Of a DNA stretch of 64,000 bases, positions 44,667-54,688 are shown piece after piece. The stretch is from Symbiodinium natans (lineage: Eukaryota > Sar > Dinophyceae > Suessiales > Symbiodiniaceae). Made by a program: the position numbers and the translations under genes. The stretch's first letter is position 1. Each line of letters starts with the position of its first letter. The stretch covers positions 869,774 to 933,773 of the forward strand of contig CAJNDS010000213.1 in NCBI GenBank assembly GCA_905221605.1, written 5' to 3'. The notes beneath the pieces were generated by a model. The model was not told the origin of the DNA, did not search any database, and saw nothing but the letters and a program-made list of their open reading frames with translations.

Positions 44667-47444
44667 CTGTGAGACTAGCAGCACGTGTCTCTGGAAGTAG
44701 GACGGATGCCGCAGATGCTGCGGCTGCTGACTGCTTTTCGGAAGCAGCAGCGGCGCAAGGGAATGGAATGGCGCACCAAGAAGCACGGCCGACCGTGGAC
44801 GCAATGGATGCTTGGGCAGATCTGCAACGTCTCCTAGCCAGCATACAGAATTACAGCTCCAAATAAACTCGTGCTGCTCAGCATGGCATGCTCGGCCTTG
44901 AATCCAGCAAAGGCTGGCCAGAACGCTTCTTGCAAACGTACGCCGCGTGCGCGAACATCTGGGACAACTCAATGGACATGTGCAGCGTGTGCGTGGAAGC
45001 GCAAGACTTGAGTCCGGACATGTTGTCGTTGGCCAAGCTACTCACTCGCATGTCGCTGGCCAGCTACAGCACAGCGTTCAGCGGTGTGGACAGTCCTGGC
45101 ACGGCTTTTGCAATGCTGAGATGTGCCTGCTGTCACATGTTCGAGGAGGAACCGCTGGCGCCGTTCCCACGACATCTGCACGCAGTGGCCCCTTACGTCA
45201 GCAGGTAATTGTCTTGTAGTTAGGAGTCGGGAGAGGTAGGTAGGCACACAAGGAGCAATAGTTGTTGCCCGGAACTACCAGGAGTGGAGCAAGGCTGCAC
45301 AAACGGAGCTCCTCATCCATCCTCATCCTCCAGATTGCCTCTACGGTGACATCACAGTCTTTCTGAAGCAGCCTTTGCGTGACAGCCTGGACGAGTGGCA
45401 GCGTAGTGGTCGGATAGACACGCACCTGCTGCCCATGGTGCTGAAAGACCGAGCCATCCGGAAGCATCCGGGCCAGCAATGCTCTTGACTCTTTACTGTC
45501 TTGGTTCATAGTTGCACAGATTCTGCAAACACACACTTGGACAGTTGACCCTGCCACGCCAGGCACGCCTACTGCCTCAGACACGAGCAGGAGTGCAGCA
45601 TCGACGACACCGTCGGCATGTTGCACGTAGCAGGAACGCCATGTACGGATGTAAGTCCTTTCGGCCTTCGCGATTTCGACAGCGCCATGTCCCGCGCCCA
45701 CTTCTTTATCTGGGTGGCATTGAGACGAACCATCCAGGAACCGATACTGGTCCAGGAGAACGTTGAGGGCTTCGACAGAGCCTTGTTGGTGGACTGCCTG
45801 CCAATGTACGATTGGACGTTTGACATCATCAGCCCACTGCAGCTGGGCTGGCCAGTGACCCGAAATCGGCAGTGGTGTGTGCACCCTGGCTGCATAGTGG
45901 CATGACGTAGCCTGGTCGCGCAACAGATAGAGCCTGGCATGTTGATTTTGCGAGCTTGTGCAGCAGATGGTACCTGCTGCAGGGGACGCCACAAGCAGAA
46001 GACCTTGGGCTTTCATAGTCTCCTCCACATCTTCAGCCAAATGTTCCACAAGGTGGCAGAGCACGCGTGGGAAGCTTTCTTCTGGGAGACACGCGCTCAG
46101 ACTGCGCGGCTCCCGCTGCCCACAGGTGTAGGTCTTCAGCCTCTGCAGTTGTGTCTTTTTTCCGGCACTGGCAGCGCACAGCGTATATAAGTTTTTTTTT
46201 TGACATTGTGTCTTGTAAGGAATATTGCGGAAGCCTTGGATGAAGAACTCCACTGGGCCTCGAGCAGACCCTCTTCTTGCTGGGCCCACAGACGGCCGCC
46301 AACCATTGCGGAAGACGGTGTCGCAGCGTTTGAGGAGTGCCTGGAGTGCCTTGGGATCATGGAGAAGAATTTCCTGCGTGACTATATGAGCGTGGCTCCG
46401 AACTAGGGGGAGTTCAATTGTGTACAAGACAGTATCATGTCCGCTCCTTTGTCTGCGTCCGCGCAAGCAGGTTGTGTTGTTGTCCAGTGGGCATTTCTGG
46501 TTGCAGGTGTTGATGACCCTGACCGCCAGCGCCAATGTCTGGTGGAGTTCCGTACACCACCGTTGGTTGACTCTGAAGGAGATGCTTGGTGTGCAGGGCT
46601 TCCCCACAGACTGCCGCTACACTTATGGCCAGCCATGCTCCTCGTACGCGGCCCGTTCCTGGGGGTCAGCGCGATCCGTGGACGTGCCACCTTGGCCCAG
46701 TCGCAGGTCTGCTTGTCACCAAGCAGGGAACAGCATGCACGTTTCTGTGTCCGGATTGGTTGTTGGTTGTGCTGTTTACCCTGACGCAAGTTCGCGTGGC
46801 CCCCGACGTCATGCTTCTTCAGCAAGAGTTCCAGAGGCAGCGGCAAGCCGCAAGCCATGAGGGCGTGCTGCATGAAGATGTCGCAGAGCCCTGTGTCCTC
46901 ACCTGCCACAACCGTGGCGCGTGTCTGTGGATCGAGTCCAGCAGGATCCCTGGCACACCCGAGCCCATAATCCACAGTCCTCTGTTTCACTTTCCGCGCT
47001 TGTACTAATTGGGCTTGAGTTGGCAAGGCAGCTGTTCCATTGCAGACAGCGAGCAGCAGACCTTGGAAGCCTGCGAGCAGCAAAGACATTTGCAGCCGAC
47101 TTGAGTGAGGTCATGCGCCGAGCTCTCAAAACATGCGACCTTCTACTTGCGATCTTGTGCACACGCGTAGATGCACCAACCCGAGCAGTCAGCAAGTCAG
47201 ATTGGAACCCTTTGCAGCTGGACTCACAGGCTCAACTCCTTAGGAGTGTGTTTTGTGTACGTGTGTGCCAGGGCTGTCGAGGCCACCAGACATACATGGC
47301 GCTGAGTGGGGTAGACGTCTGGCAACCGGATGCTACACTTCGAGACCTGTTCGGAGATAAGTCCGGCCAGAGCTTGACGGATGCCATCTTCCAGACCTAC
47401 CAGGTGCTCTTTGAGTCTGGGGAGTGCCCGTCCAGACAGCCGCG
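44364..47444 (+). CDS. C5-cytosine DNA methyltransferase-like protein, multi-exon, disrupted
   Basis: DNA C5-methyltransferase motifs appear in order: a motif I-like FSGVDSPGTA (about 45075), EWSKAAQTELL (45282, SAM-binding region), the catalytic GTPCTD (about 45629), QENVEGF (about 45750), RNRQWC (about 45863), RWLTLKEMLGVQGFP (about 46560) and QAGNSMHV (about 46725). Intron edges that keep frame are GC-AG at 45188-45281, 45476-45562 and 45881-45982, GT-AG at 46126-46233, and a tentative GC-AG at 46467-46506. Before motif I are acidic/Ser-rich and basic blocks (44364-44596 and about 44700-44830). An in-frame TAG at 46404-46406 and a 7-bp near-duplication at 46758-46771 break the frame, so the copy may be a pseudogene. 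Coding continues (KSGQSLTDAIFQTYQVLFE) to the donor at 47445. Methyltransferases carried by retrotransposons are known in dinoflagellates, so an element origin is possible. Confidence 0.75.
44629..44663. repeat. (AC)n microsatellite in an intron
   Basis: About 17 AC units directly after a likely donor (GTTGTTCC near 44597), between two coding blocks of the methyltransferase-like gene. Confidence 0.9.
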
Positions 47445-47451
47445 GTAAGTG
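47445..47451 (+). repeat. Left 7-bp target duplication GTAAGTG, also a 5' splice site
   Basis: It directly follows the coding block ending CAG CCG CG and matches the consensus donor. The same heptamer recurs at 61291-61297, on the far side of the inverted repeats. Confidence 0.7.
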
Positions 47452-47750
47452 ACTGCCCATAGGCTCCACACTTGAAAAAAATCAAGCGCACTTGATTTTT
47501 TCAAGCGGAGCTTGAAAAAGCAAAAAATTCAAGATTTTTTTCAAGTTCTTGATTTTTGGGGATTTCGTTGAAATTGAGACGATAACAAATGAAAATTCAA
47601 GATTTTTTTCAAGATCGAAATTCTATGTTTTTTCAAAAATCAAGCGCAGATTTTTAAAATTCAAGATTTTTTTCAAGGTTGAAAACCAACCAAAAACGAA
47701 AATTCAAGATTTTTTTCAAGATTGAAAACCAACCAAAACAGAAAAAAACA
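47452..47750. repeat. Left terminal inverted repeat with TTCAAG-T7-CAAG subrepeats
   Basis: The first 30 bp pair with the right end. Inward lie several copies of TTCAAGATTTTTTTCAAG and AATCAAGCGCAGATTTTT, words also present (in direct orientation) in 61020-61150. The motif is itself a near-palindrome (CTTGAA...TTCAAG). Confidence 0.8.
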
Positions 47751-47756
47751 AGATAC

Positions 47757-48061
47757 ATGATTATATTATATATATATATATGTGTATTACATTATTTTAT
47801 ATTATATACGATCATTGATTGGTGAGCTGCCTGTCTGTCCAGACATTGCCCATTAACCGCCTGTCCATGCATGATTTTCTCATGTCCAGGCTATTGCATG
47901 AGAGCTGCCTCTCCAGGCATTTTTTCTCGATCTCTATTCCAGACACCATGACCTGCCTGTCCAAGCATTAAGACACAACATGTCTGTCCAGACATTGCCC
48001 AGATCCTGCCTGTCCAGGCATTGAGACATCGTTTGACAACCTATAAGTTCAAAAGTCTTTT
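47757..48061. promoter_or_regulatory. TA tract and N=T / N=C palindromes downstream of the transposase-like gene
   Basis: After a TATATA tract come TGTCTG-TC-CAGACA at 47832-47845 and 47981-47994, TGCCTG-TC-CAGGCA at 48007-48020, and degenerate copies at about 47908 and 47953. They are followed by ATTG, ATTAA or ATTGA. They lie in the 3' flank of the minus-strand gene. The role is unknown; this type label is only the closest available. Confidence 0.6.
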
Positions 48062-50171
48062 TCAATCTTCCTGATCCATGTCAAGCCATCCCTTCAGGAT
48101 CAAGTCATGAAACAAGGCGAATTTGCTGCAAACCTTTTCAGGTACCTGCCAGGCGGCAGTTCCACGATCACAGCTGCTAGCTATCCTTTTCACTATGGAC
48201 ATAAAACTCTCCGGGCCGTATGTCCAACATGTTCTGGGTGTGGCCCATCTGCACTGCTCAGGAAAATGGGCCAACAAGTGGAACTTCTGCACGATGCTGT
48301 ATCTCGTCTTGCCTTTGCGAAATGCAGCCTTGGCCAGGTATGCATAGTGGGACAGAAAGGCATGCACGGCCTTGTCAAATTTCTCGTGGTTCTTGCTGCT
48401 CCAGAACCATTCTTTCCGATCAGCCAAATCATACAGAGTTTTCATTGCCTTGCAAGCTTCTGCTCTGTGTCGTCCCTCTTCCATCCCCGTGAACTTGTTC
48501 GCCAGCACAACCTAAAAATTATGTCAAAGGTTGGGAGTAAATGTGTGCACATTTAGATAAGATATTTTACCATGCATCCAGGAAACAGCCACATCGGCAA
48601 AATCCCTGATCTTCCGGCCCTTGATGTGCAGCAGGCACGGGTAGTCAGAGGCCCCCACGAGGTTGGTCTTGGCGATCTTGGGAATTCTGCGATTGGCAGG
48701 GATTCCCAGCTCGACATATGTTTCCATGATCCTCAGCAGCTATATAGAAAAACGAAAATGCGACACCCTGCAGCTTAAGCCCGGGCCACAGACAATCCTC
48801 TCTAAAAAAGAAGAACCAGGGAGCTCGTCCTGCACCAAGTCGTAGAGCAGGTTCCCGAACAGGTGTGCCTGACTGTCAGATGTACATATAGTACATCTAT
48901 AGTCGATCATCAATTCCATCTATATATATGTATATATCAGAAAATCGTATTATGTACTCAGGGAAAGTCTAGACCACCAAGATCGAAGCCCAGATGCACT
49001 GCACCCCAAGTCTACCATGTGAAGTAGGTCCAGTTTCAGGCTCCAGGCATTCACTCCGGGGACACTGAACAAGAGGTGACCGTTGTTTGGTGGGGCCTTG
49101 AGCATGCCCCTCCATGCAGCACATGGGCGGAAGTCGTTGAACGGTGCCACCTCTTTGTCCTTGTTGAAGAGGTTGTCCGCCTTACAGTAAGGACACGGCT
49201 GGTTGCTCAAGGCAGTGGGCCATCCAAACTCTTGGGCAAAGAATTCCAGATCCCCAGCCACAGCCATCAACACACATCGCCTCAAAGGCTTGCCGTCTGG
49301 ATGCTTGCCTGCAGCCAGGACACTCAGACTGGCAGCGAGTTCCTTCCACAAGGCTGTCCAAGAACCAGCATTGGCATCTTTCGGCAGGCAAGCAAGCAGC
49401 AGCTCGGAGCTCTTAATCGACCTGTCCGATATGAGGCAGCGAATGCTGACCACCAGCATGCTGTCAGTTTCAGAAAAACTGGCATGGTCACCATGTATCA
49501 AAAGTGGTATTGGCAGCTCCTTCTGGACGGAGAAAGTTTTCCAAAAAGGGTCCTTCATCTGGGGGCTCTTGAAGTTCACTTCTGACCAATACTGCTTCAA
49601 TGCTGACGTACTGGCTGTAATACTTTCAAGCACACCGCCTTTGTCGAGGGACTCGATCCACAGATGAGGGAGCCTCAATGAAAAATAGTCATGCAGTTAA
49701 GTCGTTTATTCAAATCATGCAGCTGCTGATTCAACTAGTTCAAACTATTTCAGTGATGCCTGCCGAGCAGCAGCACAGGCACGTTCTTGGGGGTCACTTT
49801 CCTTTCACCAGTGGCCAAATCTCTAAAGGAAACGTTGGTCTCGACGAAGGTCAGTCTGGGGGCCATCACATTGCTGAAGGCGAATTTCATCAGATCTCTG
49901 TGGGCGTTCTGGCTTGAATTGCCATATGCTCCCAATTGAGCCATTTTGGCCAAGTCAGGAGCATTTGCACCTTATATTAATGCATATGTCTACAGCCAAA
50001 CGAAAAATATACACATTCGAACAAGACACCACTCTTCACGGCAGCATGGGCGTATTCCTGCAGCTTGCTGGCCGGCATCTTGCCTTCAGCGAAATCCCGG
50101 AGCATCATCAGTCCCATGGGCGAGGGTTCCATGGCATCCAGCCTTTCAGAGGCTCTTTTTCTTTTCGTCAT
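48062..50171 (-). CDS. Transposase-like protein of a dinoflagellate multicopy family, multi-exon
   Basis: It begins at ATG 50171 and ends at TGA 48062-48064. Coding blocks in transcription order are about 50171-50040 (MTKRKRASERL), 49920-49750 (AQLGAYGNSSQNAHRDL), 49678-48970, 48870-48790 (AHLFGNLLYDLVQDELPG), 48727-48560 and 48508-48062. The third block has LPIPLLIHGD, GKHPDGKPL, VAGDLEFFAQEFG, CPYCKAD and LLHMVDLG. The last has FHLLAHFPEQC and YGPESFMSIVKR. Spaced acidic residues, a CxxC pair and a late H...E segment resemble tnp2/KDZ-type RNase H-fold transposases, but that assignment is inference. I recall similar abundant dinoflagellate proteins. It is the left-most gene of the element and the best candidate for its mobility function. 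Confidence 0.6.
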
Positions 50172-50265
50172 ATTTGCAAAACACAGTAGAGCCCATACAT
50201 GGCTGTATATAGATTCTTTCATGCATGCTTATAAATTTACAAGTCATATAGTGGCAGTCCAGCCA

Positions 50266-50379
50266 TTGACAGCTTTCATCCCTCGAGGCTGTCCAGCCTT
50301 TAAGCTATACATGCCCGTCTAGGCTGTCCAGCCTTTGACTGCTCTGCATCGACCTTGCATGCATGAGGCTGTCCAGCCT
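50266..50379. promoter_or_regulatory. Three N=G palindromes upstream of the transposase-like gene
   Basis: AGGCTG-TC-CAGCCT occurs at 50286-50299, 50321-50334 and 50366-50379. A truncated copy (GGCAGTCCAGCCATTGA) lies at about 50253-50269. They sit between the ATG at 50171 and the next minus-strand coding block, so they may be in the promoter, a 5' UTR or an intron. Confidence 0.6.
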
Positions 50380-50515
50380 GTGAACTAGAGTATGACTCAA
50401 TGCAACAGCATGCTCTCAGAACCGTACTTTTTCATGAATTTCTCATTGTCTGCATGCATGCAGTGGTTAATTAAAGCCCATATGTTCGTCTTCTCTGAAG
50501 AGACACCGGCTGCCA

Positions 50516-50758
50516 CTAGCTCAACAACTCCTGCAATGCTCTGCACAGTTGCCTGGCTTTTCCGGCCTTCTTCTCCCAGGCCCGTTTCGGTGTCAAGCCC
50601 ACCATGTCCTCGACGGTAAACAAGCTGTGCACAAAGTCAAAGTCCAGGGCTGGGTGCTTGGAGATCAAACTCGAGACAAAGTCGCCTCGCTTGCGGATTC
50701 TCATTTCCTCGGTCGTCTCCAGCTTCTCGTCCATGGGTGGGGCCATGAAGCTCAGCAA
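50516..50758 (-). CDS. Short coding block, uncharacterised, possibly an exon of a neighbour
   Basis: An 80-codon open block on the minus strand with charged, helix-like sequence (DEKLETTEEMRIRKRGDFVSS, then HPALDFDFVHSLF). The frame is G/C-rich at third positions. The start codon is TTG, so the true 5' end is probably an upstream splice site. It may be a 5' exon of the transposase-like gene or the end of the Lys-rich gene. I see no named domain. Confidence 0.4.
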   Translation of the reverse strand: MLSFMAPPMDEKLETTEEMRIRKRGDFVSSLISKHPALDFDFVHSLFTVEDMVGLTPKRAWEKKAGKARQLCRALQELLS

Positions 50759-50860
50759 GGTGGACTTTTCTGTGTCAAGCTAAAAACCTTCACCACGGGG
50801 CCAAAACTGCGACTTTTTTTCTCCAGACTTGACAGCAACTAGTTTAAAGCATAGACCAGG

Positions 50861-51318
50861 TGGCTGTCCAGCCATTGATGTTTTAGCGTGGCTGTCCAGC
50901 CATTGATGCTTAATATATATAACGATGTAACATAAATTGCACATTTGTGTAGCACTATAAATGGTATATTGCATACTATATTAATATAATTTATTTCTCA
51001 CATCTACTTAAGATAACACACACAGACATATACATATATATATAATGTCCACATACATATACACACATTTCAGGTTTCAATATAGACTGTTAGCAAGAGT
51101 ATATATTTGTATAAAAAGAAAACATTAAGAGATAGAATACTTGATATATCCTAGTAGAATAGCAGACACGATACGTGCAAAAAGTAATCAAAATAATATT
51201 TCAAGAGCAAATGAAAAATCAACCAAACCAGAAATACCATACATGTGGCTGTTCCAGCCATTGATACTTTTTCGCATGGCTGTCCAGCCATTGATGTTTT
51301 AGCGTGGCTGTCCAGCCA
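50861..51318. promoter_or_regulatory. N=G palindrome cluster TGGCTG-TC-CAGCCA
   Basis: Copies at 50861-50874, 50889-50902, 51277-51290 and 51305-51318, and one with a 3-nt spacer near 51246-51260. Most are followed by TTGATG or TTGATA. They lie between minus-strand coding blocks. The DNA between them (50910-51230) is AT-rich with no gene recognised. Confidence 0.6.
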
Positions 51319-51472
51319 GTAATATGTGGCCAATTTTCGGCTTGCAAGCTTCAGATAAACCTATACTGGCAGATCTAGCGGTCCTCGGGAGGAAGCTGTA
51401 CAGTAAATTAAAATGTCGAGGGTCTAAGCTAGATGCCAAAACCGATCTCTGGCCGATCTTCAGTGGCCTCAG

Positions 51473-52191
51473 TCAGTCCTTGCTCTTCCTCTTCTTGTCC
51501 TTGCAGCAATCCATGGCCTTCGCCGTCTTGCTCTTTTTGAGGGCATTCAAGCCGGCCACCAGGGCCTCCTTCACCTCCTCAAGCTTCAGGGTTTTGCGGG
51601 CTTTTTGAAGGGTCTGCAAGGCACCTTCCAAAGAGGTCTGGGTCTTCTTCACGAAGGTCTTCTCGTCGGCGTCGGCCTTCTCAAGCTTCAAGGCCTTGAA
51701 AAAGTCAGTGTCCTTCTGGATCTCCTGCAGAAAGCTGTCGATCTTGCTCTTGAACTCGGGCTTGCCGTCAGCATCTCCCCGCTGGGAGGTTTTCTCCCAG
51801 TCTTTCTCACTAGATCTGGTCGAGCTGTCCTTCGAAGCTTTCTTCAAGATCTTCACTTTGAGCTTCTTCTTCTTCTTTTTCTCTGCAGAGGAGGAGCTGG
51901 AAGAGGAAGCCCCAGAGCTGCCCTCAGTCGCTCCGATCTTGGTCAGGATCAAGTTCTTCACGTCCTCGTCCACCTCCATGCTCTCCAGGGCGGTCTGCAT
52001 CTCGAAGTCCTCGGCCGTCACATCCTCGATCTTCAGGCCCTCCATGTCGTGCAAGAGTTTCTTGTCCACCTTGCCACCCTCGGTTTCCACCTGGGTCTTT
52101 CTCTTCTTGACGTGCTCATGCGAGAAGCTTTCTTGCACGTGTCTGAACTCCAAAAAATTCCTTGGCTGGTTTCTTCAAACTCAAAAGACAT
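51473..52191 (-). CDS. Lysine-rich coiled-coil-like protein, about 238 aa
   Basis: The open block runs from 52153 to TGA at 51473. A better start is ATG 52191, which joins the same frame if the A6 run at 52152-52157 were A7, giving an N-terminus MSFEFEETSQGIF. The protein has an acidic helical region (EGLKIEDVTAEDFEMQ), a Ser run with a following Lys run (about residues 90-105), and a C-terminus of regularly spaced Lys, Leu and Ala ending in KKRKSKD. This looks like a nuclear, nucleic-acid-binding protein, but I recognise no family. Telomere heptamers at 52203-52257 lie directly upstream. Confidence 0.55.
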
Positions 52192-52202
52192 TGCTCCCCA
52201 TA

Positions 52203-52257
52203 TAGGGTTTAGGGTTTAGGGTTTAGGGTTTAGGGTTTAGGGTTTAGGGTTTAGGGT
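52203..52257 (+). repeat. TTTAGGG array between two genes
   Basis: About eight perfect heptamers separating two minus-strand coding regions. On the minus strand its first unit provides CCC TAA, the stop codon of the gene to the right. Confidence 0.95.
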
Positions 52258-52934
52258 TTAAATATGAGTATAATATATAAGAAAAGAAGCCTCTTATAAT
52301 TCAAGCAAAGCCTCGTGTCTGACGGTGACCGTCTGTACTTCAACGATCCGTTCTCGAGTCTCTGAAGTGCTTCTTTCTTGCCGAACTTCTTGCACACCTG
52401 CTTCCACGAGATCCACTGCACCTCTGTCTTGTGCCGGTCCAGGGCCTCAAAGGCCAACTGAGCTTTGCGAAAGCTCGGGCCCACGGAGCAGCCGTCGCTG
52501 AGCCACCCACGTAAGAACTCGTGCTTCTTGTTCGTGGCACCAGAGCCATTCGTCAACTTCTTAAAGTCCTCATCCACCTTGTTGGCTTTGCGATCGCGTT
52601 CAAAGAGTTTCCAAAGAGCTTGTTGCTCGGCGGGCTTCAACTTCCTGAATGCCTCGTGCAGCTCAGTCGCACTCCATCCCCGAGCCTCCATCAAATCTGT
52701 GTGCTTTTTCACGTTCTTGAGTGTAAAGGGGTACTTGGTGACAGCCTTGGCAAGCTTCTCCTGTGGGTCGACCAAGGGGTCCTCTGTTCTTTCCTCCTCT
52801 TCACCGTGTTCGCCCTCGTCATGGTCAGCGTCCATGTTTTCAAGGACCTCCTCTTTTGTCTGGGCCTCTTTTGTCTTGGCACTGGGCTTTTTCAGCACAG
52901 CAGCTGCAGCAGCAGGCTTCTTGTTCGTCGGCAT
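52251..52934 (-). CDS. 227-aa protein with a dinoflagellate-type basic/helical domain
   Basis: ATG at 52934. An Ala/Pro/Lys N-terminus (NKKPAAAAAVLKKPSA) and an acidic stretch (about residues 30-55) precede a charged helical domain (residues 60-200) with ALWKLFERDRKANKVDEDF, HEFLRGWLSDG and TEVQWISWKQVCKKFGKKEAL. I recall proteins with KKPAAA-type N-termini and WxxWKxxxxKxG segments as multicopy in dinoflagellates, often near mobile elements. The function is unknown to me. The last about 20 residues become Leu/Ile-rich and the frame ends on TAA inside a telomere heptamer, so the true C-terminus may come earlier through splicing. Confidence 0.6.
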   Translation of the reverse strand: MPTNKKPAAAAAVLKKPSAKTKEAQTKEEVLENMDADHDEGEHGEEEERTEDPLVDPQEKLAKAVTKYPFTLKNVKKHTDLMEARGWSATELHEAFRKLKPAEQQALWKLFERDRKANKVDEDFKKLTNGSGATNKKHEFLRGWLSDGCSVGPSFRKAQLAFEALDRHKTEVQWISWKQVCKKFGKKEALQRLENGSLKYRRSPSDTRLCLNYKRLLFLYIILIFKP

Positions 52935-53077
52935 AGCTTAACTATATAGCTTCTCTGAACCTATCTGAAACTGGGGGCCAAAGATCTGGGGACACATAGT
53001 GCGTGCACATGCACAGCAAAATATACATAGTATTGTTTATATATATAATACTCATAACATTAGTATATTTTTTATAA

Positions 53078-53121
<44 letters not shown>

Positions 53122-53224
53122 ATACATATATGTGTGTGTGTTCATTTATATATACATTTATCTATCTAAATTTTGCTTTGAGTCATGTGTTTACTCCTTG
53201 ATGCTATATGTATCGATCTATTTA
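52935..53224. other. AT-rich flank upstream of the 227-aa gene
   Basis: TATATA microsatellite at about 53030-53165. Nothing else is recognised. Confidence 0.6.
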
Positions 53225-53239
53225 TAGCATGGAAACATT

Positions 53240-53335
53240 ATAGGGTTCAGGGTCTAGGGTTTAGGGTTTGGGATTTGGGGTTTAGGGTTTGGGGTTCAAG
53301 ATTTAGGGTTCAGGGTTTAGGGTTTAGGCCTGGTT
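53240..53335 (+). repeat. Degenerate TTTAGGG block
   Basis: About 12 imperfect heptamers (GGGTTCA, GGGATTT variants) bordering the palindrome satellite on its left. Confidence 0.85.
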
Positions 53336-53344
53336 TAGGGGCTT

Positions 53345-53822
53345 CTTTGTCTGGACAGACAAGGGAAAGTTTTTTTCGGCGGTGTCTTGTCTGGACAGAC
53401 AAGACACCAGAGGAGAACATGTCTGGACAGACAAGGGAGAATTTTGTTTTCGGCGGGGTCTTGTTTGGACAGACGAGACACCAGAGGATAATATGTCTGG
53501 ACAGACAAGGGAAAGTTGTTTTTCGGTGGTGTCTTGTTTGGACAAGACACCAGAGGAGAACATGTCTGGACAGACAAGGGAAAGTTGTTTTTCGGCGGTG
53601 TCCTGTCTGGACAGACAAAACACCATGTCTTGTCTGGACAGACAAGTTGGGGGAGGGGGGGGGGGGAGCGGGTCGTGTCTGGACAGACAAGTATGATGCC
53701 TTTTCTGGACGAGATCAGGGCGTTAATACGGCAGGAGGGAGGGGGGAGGGGGGGGTGGGTGTGTCTGGACAGACACAACTATATGGGGACGAAGCCTCTC
53801 TGGACAGGCGATACTCAATAAG
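53345..53822. repeat. Satellite of N=T palindromes, unit roughly 55-65 bp
   Basis: TTGTCTGGACAGACAA (the reverse complement of the N=T form) recurs about ten times, joined by GACACCAGAGGA...ACATG and GGGAAAGTTGTTTTTCGGCGGTGTC spacers that also repeat. G tracts lie near 53650-53665, 53740-53755 and 53820-53847. The many Cys/Leu/Asp-rich open frames here are by-products. Confidence 0.85.
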
Positions 53823-53853
53823 GGGGGAGAGGGGGGGGGGGGGGGGGTTGTGT

Positions 53854-54000
53854 CTTAAACCCTAAACCCCAAACCCTAAATCTTAAACCCTAAACTCAGA
53901 ACCCTAAACCCTAAGCCCTAAACCCTAATCCATAAACCCTAAACCCTAAACCTTAAACCCTAAACCCTAAACCCTAAACCCTAAAGCTTAAACCCTAAAT
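53854..54000 (-). repeat. Degenerate CCCTAAA block
   Basis: About 20 imperfect C-strand heptamers between the two satellites. With the TTTAGGG block at 53240-53335 it encloses the palindrome satellite in head-to-head order. Confidence 0.9.
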
Positions 54001-54014
54001 GCTTTTTTTCTTGT

Positions 54015-54680
54015 TTTCCACAGAAAGACACATGACAACATGTGACGTTTTCTGCTTTTTCACAGAAAGACACATGACAACATGTGACGTTTTCTGCTTT
54101 TTCACAGAAAGACACATGACAACATGTGACGTTTTCTGCTTTTTCACAGAAAGACACATGACGTCACATGTTTTCTTTTGGCTCTTTTTTTGAAGACACA
54201 TGACGTCACATGATTTGTGTCGGGTTTCCACAGAAAGACACATGACGTGCAGTTGTTGTCACAGCTTGTCATGTGATGTGCGGGTTTCTGTCACATGACA
54301 TACTGTGACGTGTTTTTTGGGTCACAGTATGTCATGTGTCTTGTTTGGTGTGCCACAATGTGTCACATGACGTTTTTCGATGCCACAGTTTGTCATGTGA
54401 CGATTTGGGCGTCGTCACAGAATGTCATGTGATCTAGTTCTTGTGTCACATGACATTCTGTGACTGGCACAGATCGTCACATGACGTGTGCTTTGCTTTC
54501 TTTCACAGAAAGACACATGACAGCATATGACGTTTGGTAGGTTTCCACAGAAAGACACATGACAGCACATGACGTTTGGTAGGTTTCCACAGAAAGACAC
54601 ATGACAGCACATGACGTTTGGTAGGTTTCCACAGAAAGACACATGACAGCACATGATTTGTGGTAGGTTTCCACAGAAAA
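54015..54680. repeat. 42-bp satellite with GTCA-CA-TGAC hairpins
   Basis: The unit CACAGAAAGACACATGAC plus about 24 bp repeats four times at 54020-54165 and again at 54505-54680. The middle part holds longer hairpins: TGTCACATGACATACTGTGAC with its inverted copy at about 54288-54342, and a similar pair around 54415-54465. All are built from GTCA and TGAC half-sites with a CA/TG centre. Since 42 is divisible by three, open frames appear on both strands and are not called. Confidence 0.85.
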
Positions 54681-54688
54681 ACATTCTA

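Noticed and set aside
45198-46607. 469-codon minus-strand open frame, the longest in the window
   Set aside because: It lies antisense to exons whose plus-strand translation carries methyltransferase motifs IV, VI, VIII and IX. The minus product shows no domain, so it is a shadow frame.
53185-53865. 226-codon plus frame and several minus frames
   Set aside because: Low-complexity translations of the palindrome satellite.
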